Assembly: GCA_965238025.1 (NCBI GenBank)
Contig: OZ250162.1
Location: 3,162,001 to 3,226,000 of the forward strand
Length of the DNA stretch: 64,000 nucleotides
Source: Pelagihabitans sp965238025
GTDB lineage: Bacteria > Bacteroidota > Bacteroidia > Flavobacteriales > Flavobacteriaceae
Direction: 5' to 3'
Shown: piece by piece, positions 24,806 through 34,410 of the stretch
How the letters are laid out: every line of letters starts with the position of its first letter
Numbering within the stretch: the stretch's first letter is position 1
Notes under the pieces: generated by a model
The model's input: only the letters and a program-made list of their open reading frames with translations
The model's database searches: none
Told to the model about the DNA's origin: nothing
Position numbers and translations under genes: made by a program

Positions 24806-26911
24806 TCAACTAATATAATTCCAAATATTCTTGTATTTAATTAAATGCGAATAGGCACGTCTAATTACAAGGTTATTCGGTTTTTCTAAAGTGGGGTCTT
24901 CTTTTAGCAATTTGATGGCATAATGACGAGCGGTTTTCAATATATCGTTGTCTTTGATAATATCTGCGATTTTTAAGTTCAGCACTCCGCTTTGCTGGGT
25001 TCCCATGATATCCCCGGGGCCTCGGAGCCTTAAATCAACTTCGGCAATTTCAAAACCGTCATTGGTATGTACCATGGTTTCTAATCGAGTTTTAGCCTCT
25101 GAAGACAGTTTATGTCCGGTCATCAAAATGCAAAAGCTTTGATCCGCTCCCCGGCCCACACGGCCCCTTAATTGATGCAATTGTGATAAGCCAAAACGTT
25201 CGGCACTTTCAATGATCATAACCGAGGCATTCGCGACATTTACCCCAACCTCAATGACCGTGGTGGCGACCATGATTTGGGTTTCTCCCTTTACAAAGCG
25301 GGCCATTTCATAATCTTTATCCGCCGGTTTCATTTTCCCATGTACAATGGATATTTGATAATCGGGTAGGGGGAAGTCCCTAACGATACTTTCATAGCCA
25401 TCCATCAGATCTTTATAGTCTAAGGCTTCGGATTCTTGAATCAAAGGATATACGATATAGATCTGCCTTCCTTTTTGGATTTCATCCCGTATAAAACGAA
25501 AGACCTTAAGCCTGTTGGCATCAAAGCGATGTACCGTTTTTATGGGTTTTCTGCCGGGTGGCAGTTCGTCAATTACCGAGATATCCAAATCACCGTATAA
25601 ACTCATGGCCAAGGTCCTGGGAATGGGTGTGGCCGTCATGACCAGAATGTGTGGCGGAATTTCGTTCTTATGCCATAGTTTAGCGCGTTGCGCAACTCCA
25701 AAACGGTGTTGTTCATCAACAATCGCCAGTCCTAAATTTTTATATTGCACCTTATCTTCCAAAAGAGCATGCGTGCCTATCAGGATTTGAAGTTCTCCAG
25801 TTTCTAATTGTTCATGAATTGGTTTTCTTGCTGACTTTTTTACCGAACCCGTTAACAGGGCACAACGAACATCAGTACCTTTCAATAAGGTCGTGATACC
25901 TTGGTAATGCTGATTTGCCAATATTTCGGTAGGCGCCATTAAACACGCCTGATAACCGTTGTCAATGGCAAGTAACATAATCATTACGGCGACTATTGTC
26001 TTTCCCGAACCCACATCGCCCTGTAATAACCTGTTCATTTGGGCATTACTACCCAAATCTGCCCGTATTTCCTTGATAACACGTTTTTGGGCACCGGTAA
26101 GCTCAAAAGGTAGGTGATTCGAATAAAACTCCTTAAAGCGGGAACCCACTTGATCAAAATTGTACCCTTTTATTTTTCTTTTACGAAGTATATTCTTTGA
26201 AATCAATTGCAATTGGATGTAGAAGAGTTCTTCAAACTTTAAGCGAAACTGGGCCTTGGCCAATAACTCCTGATTCTTTGGAAAATGGATATTAAAGAGT
26301 GCCTCACTTTTCGACATCAATTTTAGTTCATGAATAATATCTTGTGAAAGTGTCTCAGAAAATATTCCTTTGGAGTCTAGGAACAACTGTTGCATTATTT
26401 TATTGATGGCCCTATTTGTTACACCTTTTGCAGAAAGTTTTTCCGTTGAGGGATAGATCGGTTGCATCGCTACTTTCAAACCTTTCTCATGTTCAGATAG
26501 GAGTTCCATTTCAGGATGTGCCATTGAAAAACTACCGTTATACCAGTTGCATTTTCCGAAAATGACATAGGGAATGTTTAGCTGCAAATTTTCCCTTAAC
26601 CATTTTTGCCCACGAAACCAAACAAGTTCCATTTTGGCCGTATCATCCACGAATGTTGCCACCAAGCGCTGCCCTCTTTTTTGTTCAATGGTTTTGATAT
26701 TGATAATCTTTCCGATGACTTGCACATCGGCATTACTACGTTGAAGTTGGTTGATCTTGTAATAGTGCGTTTTATCCAAGTATCTATTGGGAAAGAGGTT
26801 CAATAGGTCTTGAAAGGTGCGAATACCCAATTCCGATTGCAGGGTTTCGGCCCTACTGGGACCTACTCCCTTCAAATAAACAATCGGCGTTTGCAGAGCA
26901 TTCACATTCAT
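24806..26911 (-). CDS. recG: ATP-dependent DNA helicase RecG
   Basis: A 701-residue superfamily-2 helicase that remodels stalled replication forks and Holliday junctions. The N-terminal wedge/OB domain is at about 1-230 (IGKIINIKTIEQKRGQRLVATFVDD...WFRGQKWL). The helicase core has GDVGSGKT (Walker A), a DEQHRFG box (motif II), MTATPIPRT (motif III), and the C-terminal QLRGRVGRG motif VI typical of RecG. Length is normal. It converges on the giant lipoprotein gene with only 15 bases between stop codons. Confidence 0.97.
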   Translation of the reverse strand: MNVNALQTPIVYLKGVGPSRAETLQSELGIRTFQDLLNLFPNRYLDKTHYYKINQLQRSNADVQVIGKIINIKTIEQKRGQRLVATFVDDTAKMELVWFRGQKWLRENLQLNIPYVIFGKCNWYNGSFSMAHPEMELLSEHEKGLKVAMQPIYPSTEKLSAKGVTNRAINKIMQQLFLDSKGIFSETLSQDIIHELKLMSKSEALFNIHFPKNQELLAKAQFRLKFEELFYIQLQLISKNILRKRKIKGYNFDQVGSRFKEFYSNHLPFELTGAQKRVIKEIRADLGSNAQMNRLLQGDVGSGKTIVAVMIMLLAIDNGYQACLMAPTEILANQHYQGITTLLKGTDVRCALLTGSVKKSARKPIHEQLETGELQILIGTHALLEDKVQYKNLGLAIVDEQHRFGVAQRAKLWHKNEIPPHILVMTATPIPRTLAMSLYGDLDISVIDELPPGRKPIKTVHRFDANRLKVFRFIRDEIQKGRQIYIVYPLIQESEALDYKDLMDGYESIVRDFPLPDYQISIVHGKMKPADKDYEMARFVKGETQIMVATTVIEVGVNVANASVMIIESAERFGLSQLHQLRGRVGRGADQSFCILMTGHKLSSEAKTRLETMVHTNDGFEIAEVDLRLRGPGDIMGTQQSGVLNLKIADIIKDNDILKTARHYAIKLLKEDPTLEKPNNLVIRRAYSHLIKYKNIWNYIS

Positions 26912-26959
26912 AAGACTAAATTAGGGGTTCGCCTCTTCAACTGCAACAAACTAAAATGG

Positions 26960-26967
26960 TAAATTTG
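26960..26967 (+). promoter_or_regulatory. Bacteroidota -7 promoter element upstream of the M1 aminopeptidase gene
   Basis: TAAATTTG matches TAnnTTTG exactly and lies 25 bases before the ATG at 26993, in the 81-base gap to the divergent recG. No clear TTTG -33 element is visible at the expected distance. Confidence 0.5.
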
Positions 26968-26992
26968 GTCCACTATTTGTTTTGGGTTTATT

Positions 26993-29068
26993 ATGAGAAT
27001 CTTTTCTATTGTTTGTTTTTTTGTTTTTACCGGTTTACTGACGGGTCAGCACCAGGATAAGGTTGATTTTACGATGTGTAAGGTCATAATTAATCCAAAC
27101 CCAGAAGAGAAATCCATAAATGGCGTTGTAGCATATCTCTTTACTACCCTGAAAAATGTGGATTCTGTTTTTTTGGATGCTAAAAACATGGAATTCTCTT
27201 CAATAAAATTAAATGACGAGACGGTAAAATATAAGTATGATGGGAAGAAAATCTCCATTCATAATAAGTTCGCCAAAGGAGATCTTGATACTTTAAAACT
27301 CGTGTATAAATGCATACCAAAGCAAACGGTTTATTTTTTAGGTTGGGATGATGTAGTAGAGGGCAACGAACAAGTATGGACACAGGGTCAAGGAAAATAC
27401 ACCAGTCATTGGCTTCCCAGTTTTGATGACATGCAGGAGAAAGTAGAGTTTGATCTTTATTTAATGCTAGAGGAAGATAATAAGGTGATAGCCAATGGTA
27501 ATCTTATAACCGAAGGAAAGTTCAAAGACTCAAAAATTTGGGAGTATAATATGCAAAAGCCAATGAGCAGCTACCTTTTGGCCTTTGTTATTGGTAACTA
27601 TAAAAAACAAAGTTTAACCTCTTCAAGTGGAATCGCTATTGAAAATTACTACTATCCCAATGACAGTTTAAAAGTGGAACCTACCTACCGCTATACCAAA
27701 GAGATCTTTGATTTTCTAGAAAAGGAAATCGGAGTGCCCTATCCTTGGCAGAATTATAAACAAGTTCCTGTTCGGGATTTTCTGTATGCGGGAATGGAGA
27801 ATACGGGAACGACCATTTTCTCCGATGGCTATGTCATTGACTCCACCGCCTTTATCGATAAAAACTATGTAAATGTAAATGCCCATGAAATGGCACATCA
27901 ATGGTTCGGCAATTTGGTTACGGAGAAAAATGGGAACCATCATTGGCTGCATGAAGGTTTCGCTACCTATTATGCCTATTTGGCCGAAAAAGAACTTTTT
28001 GGAGCCGATCATTATTACTGGAAATTATTCCGTTCTTTTCAAGAACTGCAAGATTTGGAAAATAGGGGAGAAGGGCAAAGTCTGCTAGACTCCAAAGCAA
28101 GTAGTTTGGTTTTCTATGAAAAGGGTGCCCTAGCACTGCACATGCTACGGGCGCAAATTGGTGACGATGCGTTTGGCAGGGGAATTAAAACTTATTTGGA
28201 AAAATTTCAATTTAAAAATGTTATCGTTTCCGATTTTCTATCAGAAATGGAAAAATCTAGCAAGACCGATCTATCGGGATTTAAGAAAGAATGGCTAGAA
28301 AGCGATTCAATGCCATCCGAGGCGGTGAAAATGAATTTTTCCGAATATGCACCTTCCTTGAAATCGGCACTCCATTTGAAAGAGAGTTTCATTCAGGACA
28401 AGATCAAGGAAGTTGATTACATGGATTATTGGGATACTACAAACTCGATACATTTAAAAAATTATATACTGGCCAATCACCCCAATAAAATTCCGTCTTC
28501 TCTTATCGAAAAGGTATTTACGACAGATTCTCTCGCAAATCGTCAGCCATTGGTGTATAAAGATGACATTACCCAATTTCCTAAGGAAAAATATGAATCC
28601 CTTTTACATGATAAAAGCTATGTAACGGTTGAAAATGCCCTAATTCAGCTATGGTCAGCTTATCCAAAAGATCGCGTAAAATATTTGGATCAAACAAGGG
28701 AAATAATTGGCCTACCCAACAAGAACGTTCGATTGTTATGGCTGACTTTAGCCACTTTGACAGAAGGTTATCATCCTAAAATGACAAAACAATATTTTGT
28801 TGAACTTAGCAGTTATACGAATCCAATGTATTCTTTTGAAATACGTCAAGGGGCATTTCAATACTTAAAAGAGGCTTTTGGTTTTACGGACCAGAACCTT
28901 ATGGACTTAATGCAGGCTGCCGACCACCATTCCTGGCAATTTAAAAAGTATGCTCGAAACTTGTTAGATGATTTATTGAAAGACGACATATATAAAGAAC
29001 GAATTGCAACCTTGGTGGGTAAACTAAAGCCTGAAGAAAAACGTTATATTCAAACCAAATTAAAATAG
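26993..29068 (+). CDS. Secreted M1 family zinc aminopeptidase
   Basis: A 691-residue protein with a signal peptide (residues about 1-18, ending TGLLTG). The M1 catalytic core is complete: a GMENTGT substrate-binding motif (the family GxMEN), the zinc motif HEMAHQW followed by the second-shell WLHEGFATYY supplying the third zinc ligand Glu. It removes N-terminal residues from peptides, probably in the periplasm or outside the cell for nutrient use. The C-terminal HEAT-like region is present but shorter than in PepN. The patatin gene starts one base after its stop, so the two form an operon. Confidence 0.93.
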   Translation: MRIFSIVCFFVFTGLLTGQHQDKVDFTMCKVIINPNPEEKSINGVVAYLFTTLKNVDSVFLDAKNMEFSSIKLNDETVKYKYDGKKISIHNKFAKGDLDTLKLVYKCIPKQTVYFLGWDDVVEGNEQVWTQGQGKYTSHWLPSFDDMQEKVEFDLYLMLEEDNKVIANGNLITEGKFKDSKIWEYNMQKPMSSYLLAFVIGNYKKQSLTSSSGIAIENYYYPNDSLKVEPTYRYTKEIFDFLEKEIGVPYPWQNYKQVPVRDFLYAGMENTGTTIFSDGYVIDSTAFIDKNYVNVNAHEMAHQWFGNLVTEKNGNHHWLHEGFATYYAYLAEKELFGADHYYWKLFRSFQELQDLENRGEGQSLLDSKASSLVFYEKGALALHMLRAQIGDDAFGRGIKTYLEKFQFKNVIVSDFLSEMEKSSKTDLSGFKKEWLESDSMPSEAVKMNFSEYAPSLKSALHLKESFIQDKIKEVDYMDYWDTTNSIHLKNYILANHPNKIPSSLIEKVFTTDSLANRQPLVYKDDITQFPKEKYESLLHDKSYVTVENALIQLWSAYPKDRVKYLDQTREIIGLPNKNVRLLWLTLATLTEGYHPKMTKQYFVELSSYTNPMYSFEIRQGAFQYLKEAFGFTDQNLMDLMQAADHHSWQFKKYARNLLDDLLKDDIYKERIATLVGKLKPEEKRYIQTKLK

Positions 29069-29069
29069 A

Positions 29070-29984
29070 ATGAGGGCATTGGTAATTTCTGGTGGTGGAA
29101 GCAAGGGGGCTTTTGCAGGTGGTGTTGCACAGTTTCTGATTCAAGAGGAGGGCAACAAATATGACTTGTTCGTGGGTACGTCTACCGGTAGCTTGTTAAT
29201 TTCACATTTAGCTTTGGGTAAATTGGATAAGATCAAAGACATTTATTCCAATGTAAACCAAAAGAGTATTTTTAGTAGCAACCCTTTTATTGTTAAGAAA
29301 AAAAAGGGTTATGATGAAATTTCAGTAAACCATTGGAACGTTCTTGGGAACTTTATGAAGGGCAAAAAAACCTTTGGGGAAAGCGAAAATCTACGTAAGC
29401 TTATCAGGAATAGCGTTACCGTTGAAGAGTTTAACACCCTTAAGAAGAGCACTACCGATGTTGTGGTTACCGTTTCCAATTTATCATTAAACCAGGTGGA
29501 GTACAAATCTATTAACGATTGTACCTATGACGAGTTCTGTGACTGGATTTGGATATCATCCAATTATACCCCATTTATGAGTCTCGTAAGAAAAAATAAT
29601 TGCGAGTACGCCGATGGAGGTTTAGGTAGTATCGTTCCTATCGAAGAAGCTATTAAAAGAGGGGCTACCCATGTAGATGTAGTTGTTCTTCACACAGAGG
29701 TCAATTATTACAATAGAATGCCTTCAAGAAACCCTTTTGAGCTTTTAACCACGATGTTAAGTTTTATCCTAGACCGTATCGAATATCAGAATATTAGGAT
29801 TGGTAAGTTTGTAGCGAACCAAAAAGATGCAATAATCAACCTATATTATACTCCTACTGTGCTGACCACGAACTCCCTTGTTTTTGACAAGGCCAAGATG
29901 ACCTTATGGTGGAAACGGGGGTATTTATACGCGAAGAATAAAAATGAAGAAACAAATCCGATTACGCCTAATGAACATGAGTAA
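29070..29984 (+). CDS. Patatin-like phospholipase
   Basis: A 304-residue protein with the patatin fold. The oxyanion loop is GGGSKGAFAGG (residues about 7-17), the nucleophile elbow is GTSTGS (Ser in GxSxG), and the catalytic Asp is in ADGGLGS. Patatin enzymes hydrolyse acyl chains from phospholipids with a Ser-Asp dyad. No signal peptide is present, so it acts in the cytoplasm or is exported by an unknown route. It follows the M1 peptidase by one base. A T6SS lipase effector is conceivable, but there is no delivery domain or immunity partner, so a housekeeping role is more likely. Confidence 0.9.
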   Translation: MRALVISGGGSKGAFAGGVAQFLIQEEGNKYDLFVGTSTGSLLISHLALGKLDKIKDIYSNVNQKSIFSSNPFIVKKKKGYDEISVNHWNVLGNFMKGKKTFGESENLRKLIRNSVTVEEFNTLKKSTTDVVVTVSNLSLNQVEYKSINDCTYDEFCDWIWISSNYTPFMSLVRKNNCEYADGGLGSIVPIEEAIKRGATHVDVVVLHTEVNYYNRMPSRNPFELLTTMLSFILDRIEYQNIRIGKFVANQKDAIINLYYTPTVLTTNSLVFDKAKMTLWWKRGYLYAKNKNEETNPITPNEHE

Positions 29985-30062
29985 TTTAGTGGTAAGTGAT
30001 AAGAAAAAATTGAGAATCCTAAACTCATAAACAAATAACCCTCTAAACATTTTAAACCTGTT

Positions 30063-30581
30063 CTACCAAAGACCACTAATTTCCTTTTTAATAAAGGACA
30101 GGGCAGTTGCTGAGGGTGATGGCTTATCCATGGTTTCCGTCAATACATCCTCCCGTAGTTTATCGGCAGAATCCGTTTCACTCATCCCGGCCTTTCTGAT
30201 CATTTGAATAGTAGCGCTTTTAGCAGCCTTGATAACGTTCCAACACTCATCGCTCAGGTAAATCTGTTGCGAAAGATTATGTTCAAATTCTTTTTCGATA
30301 CTCTGGATCAAAAGGTTTTCATAAGCACTCTTATCCGTCGATTTTGGAGCTACCCGAACAACCAGACTGGGAATCGCAATGCGCTCCAGGAATAAGGCCA
30401 TACGCTCATAGGCCTGTAAGCGAATTGGCATGGTATTCTTTTGGGTATCCTTAAGCAATAAGTACCGCCTGCGTCCTTCTTCATTTTTGGTGTGCATTTT
30501 AAAGAAGTAAAAGGCCACAACGCCAGTAACTACAGCTGGTAATAAAAATCCGAAAAGTTGTAGAATTTCGTCTCCGTTCAT
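30063..30581 (-). CDS. Conserved single-span membrane protein of unknown function
   Basis: A 172-residue protein with one membrane span near the N-terminus (about residues 9-27, FGFLLPAVVTGVVAFYFF) and a charged, helical cytoplasmic domain. LRLQAYERMALFLERI-type and MIRKAGM segments resemble a conserved Flavobacteriia family of unknown function. No catalytic motif is visible. It lies 100 bases downstream of the OmpA-like gene on the same strand, with a small hairpin between them. Confidence 0.75.
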   Translation of the reverse strand: MNGDEILQLFGFLLPAVVTGVVAFYFFKMHTKNEEGRRRYLLLKDTQKNTMPIRLQAYERMALFLERIAIPSLVVRVAPKSTDKSAYENLLIQSIEKEFEHNLSQQIYLSDECWNVIKAAKSATIQMIRKAGMSETDSADKLREDVLTETMDKPSPSATALSFIKKEISGLW

Positions 30582-30595
30582 TTTGGTTGGGTTTT

Positions 30596-30614
30596 GCCCA
30601 ATAGTAAGTTGGGC
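30596..30614 (-). other. Short perfect inverted repeat in the leader of the single-span membrane-protein gene
   Basis: GCCCAA (596-601) and TTGGGC (609-614) form a six-pair stem with a seven-base loop about 15 bases before the start codon at 30581. No T-run follows in the leftward direction, so it is not a standard terminator. It might affect mRNA stability or translation. Confidence 0.4.
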
Positions 30615-30681
30615 TTGGTTGATGCAATTAAAACGATGGATTTTTATAAAAAGTATATGGACTCCTTAGGGATAGAAATCC

Positions 30682-31458
30682 CTAATTCCCATTCTTCATA
30701 TTTTCTTTTACCATCATATAAAACTCGTCAAACTTCGGGTGGATTTTAAAAGCGATACCTTCCTTAAGGTTGCCATCCTTTCCTAAGGCCGTAATTCTGG
30801 CGGGATCAATGCTAAATTTCTGCTGTAAGACTGTTGCAATTGTCCCAGCTTGTCGTGCTGCCAGGTCAAGCTCTCCCGTCATACTTAAACCTTCAATGGT
30901 CAAATTCATAGTAGGGTTCGCTTTTAGAATATTTGCTATTTTCTCAAGCCAAGGTTCGCTGGTAGGGGCGGGGGTGGCTGACGAACTCCCACCGAATAGG
31001 GTCTCAAGACTTTCCGATATGATCAAGGCACCATTCGCAACGCCCACCTTGGCATTTTCTCCCAAAGATTGTTTGGCATTGGTCAATAGCACTATTGCGG
31101 TTGAATCGTTTCTTGCAAGCGCGTCATTGATTGCTTTTAATTGCAACTCCTTTGCTTGAAGGCTTTCCATGGCCCTACTGACGTTTTCCGAATTTTTGCT
31201 GGAAACCGTCGCAAAGCTATTCAAGTTTTTCAACAGCGTGGCATTGGCATCCTGAAGTTCTACCACCTGTGCTGCTAAAGATTCGGATTTTATGGTACTA
31301 ATACGTTCATTGCTTTGGGCACCAGCAACCATCGCTTTAACAGAGTCCAATTCCACTTTTAAACCATCAATTTGTGCTAGAAGTTCGCTCTTTTTTTGAC
31401 CATAGGTTGAGAGTGCACAACATAAAAAAAGCAGTAACAGGGGTATAATTTTTTGCAT
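30682..31458 (-). CDS. Secreted coiled-coil protein with degenerate OmpA-like C-terminal domain
   Basis: The ATG at 31458 is preferred over the TTG at 31476 because the signal peptide (QKIIPLLLLFLCCALSTYG) begins there. After cleavage there is a coiled-coil region (about 25-120, rich in Leu, Lys, Glu), followed by an OmpA-like domain (about 135-250). It parallels the intact paralogue at 40119-40970 (same coiled coil, same AITRxDS/ALARNDS segment), but the peptidoglycan-binding GHTD motif is replaced by EGLSMTGE and the conserved final Arg pair is missing. Peptidoglycan binding is therefore doubtful. Cell location is periplasm. Confidence 0.78.
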   Translation of the reverse strand: MQKIIPLLLLFLCCALSTYGQKKSELLAQIDGLKVELDSVKAMVAGAQSNERISTIKSESLAAQVVELQDANATLLKNLNSFATVSSKNSENVSRAMESLQAKELQLKAINDALARNDSTAIVLLTNAKQSLGENAKVGVANGALIISESLETLFGGSSSATPAPTSEPWLEKIANILKANPTMNLTIEGLSMTGELDLAARQAGTIATVLQQKFSIDPARITALGKDGNLKEGIAFKIHPKFDEFYMMVKENMKNGN

Positions 31459-31496
31459 AGGATGTTTTTTAATCAATTCTATGCAAAAATATACTA

Positions 31497-33068
31497 TTAG
31501 TCAGTTTTTTCGAAACGCTTGCCCCCCAGATATTCACAATCTTGTAAACTGCTAATCGATTCAAAAGGAACCACGACTTTATCATAACCGTAGGTAGATT
31601 TTAAATCTCTGCTCAGGTTGGTGTCGTCTACATTTACCTGAACGTCATGCATCGTGAATTGGCAGGGATGTTCGTAGCCCGCAGCGTGGGTGATTTCCAA
31701 AAACTCTTTTCGGAAGGTTTTAAAGTATTGCGCGAGGCGTTCAGACTTTAAGGGAATATCAATACCGTTTTGCTTCCATTTACTTTGTGTGGCAATACCG
31801 GCTGGGCATCTGTTTGTATGACAAATCTGGGCTTGAATACAACCGATACTCATCATAGCTTCCCGAGCGACATTGATACAATCGACTCCCATAGCAAATG
31901 CCATAGCCGCCTTAGCGGGGAATCCTAACTTACCGCTACCAACAAATACAATGCGATCGGTAAGGTTTCGGTTTTTAAATACCTGATACAAGCTGGAGAA
32001 GCCATAAACCCAAGGTAGGGAAACATGATCAGCAAAAGATGGGGGAGCAGCTCCGGTACCACCTTCACCACCATCTACGGCAATAAAATCAGGTCCGCGG
32101 CCCGTTTCCAACATTTTATCGGCTAGTTCTTCCCATTGATCTAATTTCCCTATTGCGCCCTTGATGCCTACCGGAAGACCAGTTTTATCTGCAATGGCCT
32201 CTATAAGCTGTAGCAATTCGTTTACATTACCAAATGCTTTATGGGTAGCAGGGGAGAGGACGTCTTTTCCAATTTCAACCCCTCTGATCTTTGCAATTTC
32301 GGCAGTGATTTTTGCACCCGGCAATACCCCTCCTTTCCCGGGTTTGGCGCCTTGGGAAAGTTTAATTTCTATCGCTTTTATGCAAGGGTTATTGGCAACC
32401 AGTTCCTCCATTTTCTCCATTGAAAAATTGCCGTCTTCAGAACGAACGCCAAAATACCCGGTGCCGAAATGGAAAACTACATCACCACCTTGTTTATGGT
32501 ACGGGGAAAGTCCACCCTCTCCTGTGTTATGATAGGCCTGTGCTTTGAGCACACCTTTATTCATAGCTGCTACAGCGGCCGCGGAAAGGGAGCCGAAACT
32601 CATAGCAGAAATATTAATGACAGATGCCGGCCTAAAGGGTTTCCTACGCCCGTTATATTGCCCCATGACCTTGGCACAGGGAAGAAAGTTTTTATCGGTT
32701 AAATTAGGGTGGCCTTCAGGCAATTTAAAAGCCATCATCCTATTCTTGATAAAAATATGCTGGTGGGCATAAATATCCCGATCGGTTCCAAAGCCTTCAT
32801 AATTATTTTCCTTTTTGGCTGAGGCATAAATCCACCCCCGTTCAATACGGTTAAAAGGCAATTCCTCACGATTGTTCGCGACAAAATATTGCCGCATTTC
32901 CGGGCCTATACTTTCCAACCAATATCGCAAATGACCAACTACTGGGAAATTGTGCGATATAGTATGTGCCCGTTGAAAGAAAACATCACGAATGGCAACA
33001 AGAAGTAGCATGATTAGCACCCAAACCCACCAAGAAATGTTGCCGAGAAAATTAAAAATAGCTTCCAT
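31497..33068 (-). CDS. FMN-binding glutamate synthase-like protein, membrane-anchored
   Basis: A 523-residue protein resembling the FMN/synthase domain of glutamate synthase (GltB central region). Family motifs are INISAMSFGSLSAAAV, NTGEGGLSPYH, FGTGYFGVR, KLSQGAKPGKGGVLPG (the phosphate-binding and FMN region), AVDGGEGGTGAAPPSF and the cysteine cluster IGCIQAQICHTNRCPAGIA, which could hold a 3Fe-4S cluster. It has one N-terminal membrane span (about 10-27) and lacks the glutaminase domain and the flavin small subunit. Stand-alone proteins of this kind are widespread in Bacteroidota; the amino donor and product are unknown. Confidence 0.85.
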   Translation of the reverse strand: MEAIFNFLGNISWWVWVLIMLLLVAIRDVFFQRAHTISHNFPVVGHLRYWLESIGPEMRQYFVANNREELPFNRIERGWIYASAKKENNYEGFGTDRDIYAHQHIFIKNRMMAFKLPEGHPNLTDKNFLPCAKVMGQYNGRRKPFRPASVINISAMSFGSLSAAAVAAMNKGVLKAQAYHNTGEGGLSPYHKQGGDVVFHFGTGYFGVRSEDGNFSMEKMEELVANNPCIKAIEIKLSQGAKPGKGGVLPGAKITAEIAKIRGVEIGKDVLSPATHKAFGNVNELLQLIEAIADKTGLPVGIKGAIGKLDQWEELADKMLETGRGPDFIAVDGGEGGTGAAPPSFADHVSLPWVYGFSSLYQVFKNRNLTDRIVFVGSGKLGFPAKAAMAFAMGVDCINVAREAMMSIGCIQAQICHTNRCPAGIATQSKWKQNGIDIPLKSERLAQYFKTFRKEFLEITHAAGYEHPCQFTMHDVQVNVDDTNLSRDLKSTYGYDKVVVPFESISSLQDCEYLGGKRFEKTD

Positions 33069-33127
33069 ACACTAATTCACAAACTTTTGAATGATTTCCG
33101 ACCTCCTAAATTTTAACTAACATCTGA

Positions 33128-34399
33128 TTATTGATTTAAATAATCCAGGCTCATTTCGGTCAAAGTTCGTACCCCAAGAATCAATCCGCTATCATCTATT
33201 TTAAAATCCGGGGTATGATGGGGGAAAGACTCAGTATTTCCAGGAGTCATCCCGCCCAAGAAAAAGAAAAAACCTGGTGCTTCCTTTTGGAAATATGAGA
33301 AATCTTCTGCTCCCGTAATCGCTTTTTGGGTTACCACATTTTCTGCTCCCGCCACTCGTTGCATGGTTGGTAACATCTGTTCTACCAATGAGGGTTCATT
33401 ATAGGTAATCTCGGTAGCATCTTTAATTTCACAAGTAGCTTCGCCGCCATAAGCCTTTGCAATGGTAGCGACCATTTCTATCATTCGCTTGTTAATGTGG
33501 TCTTTCATATCATAATCCAAGGTCCTAATTGTACCTATCATTTCTGCGCTTTCAGGGATAATATTAAAACGTACCCCGCTTTTTATTTTACCTACTGTGA
33601 TTACAGCAGCCTCATTAGTAAGGTTCGTTTCCCTACTGATAATGGTTTGCAAGCCGTCAATAATCTTGGCACTGATCAATATGGGGTCAACACCGGACCA
33701 AGGTTGTGAACCGTGGCTTTGTTTGCCTTTTACCTTGATCGTAAAGCTCTGGGCAGCAGCCATGGTACCTCCGGATTTGTATCGAATCATACCCACCGGG
33801 GTTTGCGAATTAATATGTAGCCCAAAAATGGCATCTACCTTTGGGTTTTCCATTACCCCTTCTTTGACCATCAGCAGGGCCCCGCCTTCCTCTCCCGGTG
33901 GTGGGCCTTCTTCAGAAGGTTGAAATATGAATTTGACCGTGCCCTTTATTTTATCTTTATTTTTTGACAATACTTCGGCAACTCCCATTAAAATTGCCGT
34001 ATGGGTATCATGGCCACAGGCATGCATTACGCCCACTTTTTCACCTCCAAATTCTGAGGTAACTGTAGATTTAAAGGGGAGGTCATTACGCTCTGTAACG
34101 GGTAAGGCATCAATATCGGCACGTAAGGCAATTACCTTACCGGGCTGGTCTCCTTTTAAAAGGCCTACAACCCCAGTATGGGCAACACCTGTTTGTACTT
34201 CTATCCCTAATGATTTTAGGTGTTTAGCAATTTTTTCAGCCGTTTTGAATTCACGATTTCCCAGTTCTGGATTTTGGTGAATATCCCTGCGCCATTCTAC
34301 AACTTTACCTTCTATTGCGGTATAATCTTTTTCTAAATTCGGACCCTGTGCAAATACCGTACACCCGGCAAGCAACAATCCCCATACTAATTTGTTCAT
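33128..34399 (-). CDS. Secreted M20 family amidohydrolase (N-acyl-amino-acid or peptide hydrolase)
   Basis: A 423-residue protein with a signal peptide (to about residue 18, CTVFAQ). It has M20/HipO motifs: a MHACGHDTHTA zinc motif, PSEEGPPPGEEGG with the catalytic and zinc-binding Glu residues, and GLHINSQTPVG in the dimerisation domain, ending with GAEDFSYF and HHTPDFKID with the last zinc His. This is the AbgB/HipO/IAA-hydrolase-like class, which removes acyl groups from amino acids or cleaves dipeptides. It is periplasmic. The DsrE gene lies 11 bases upstream, so they are co-transcribed. Confidence 0.92.
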   Translation of the reverse strand: MNKLVWGLLLAGCTVFAQGPNLEKDYTAIEGKVVEWRRDIHQNPELGNREFKTAEKIAKHLKSLGIEVQTGVAHTGVVGLLKGDQPGKVIALRADIDALPVTERNDLPFKSTVTSEFGGEKVGVMHACGHDTHTAILMGVAEVLSKNKDKIKGTVKFIFQPSEEGPPPGEEGGALLMVKEGVMENPKVDAIFGLHINSQTPVGMIRYKSGGTMAAAQSFTIKVKGKQSHGSQPWSGVDPILISAKIIDGLQTIISRETNLTNEAAVITVGKIKSGVRFNIIPESAEMIGTIRTLDYDMKDHINKRMIEMVATIAKAYGGEATCEIKDATEITYNEPSLVEQMLPTMQRVAGAENVVTQKAITGAEDFSYFQKEAPGFFFFLGGMTPGNTESFPHHTPDFKIDDSGLILGVRTLTEMSLDYLNQ

Positions 34400-34410
34400 A
34401 CGTATCTGAT

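Noticed and set aside
29070..29984. T6SS lipase effector
   Set aside because: It is far from the T6SS genes, in an operon with an M1 aminopeptidase, with no delivery domain and no immunity partner.
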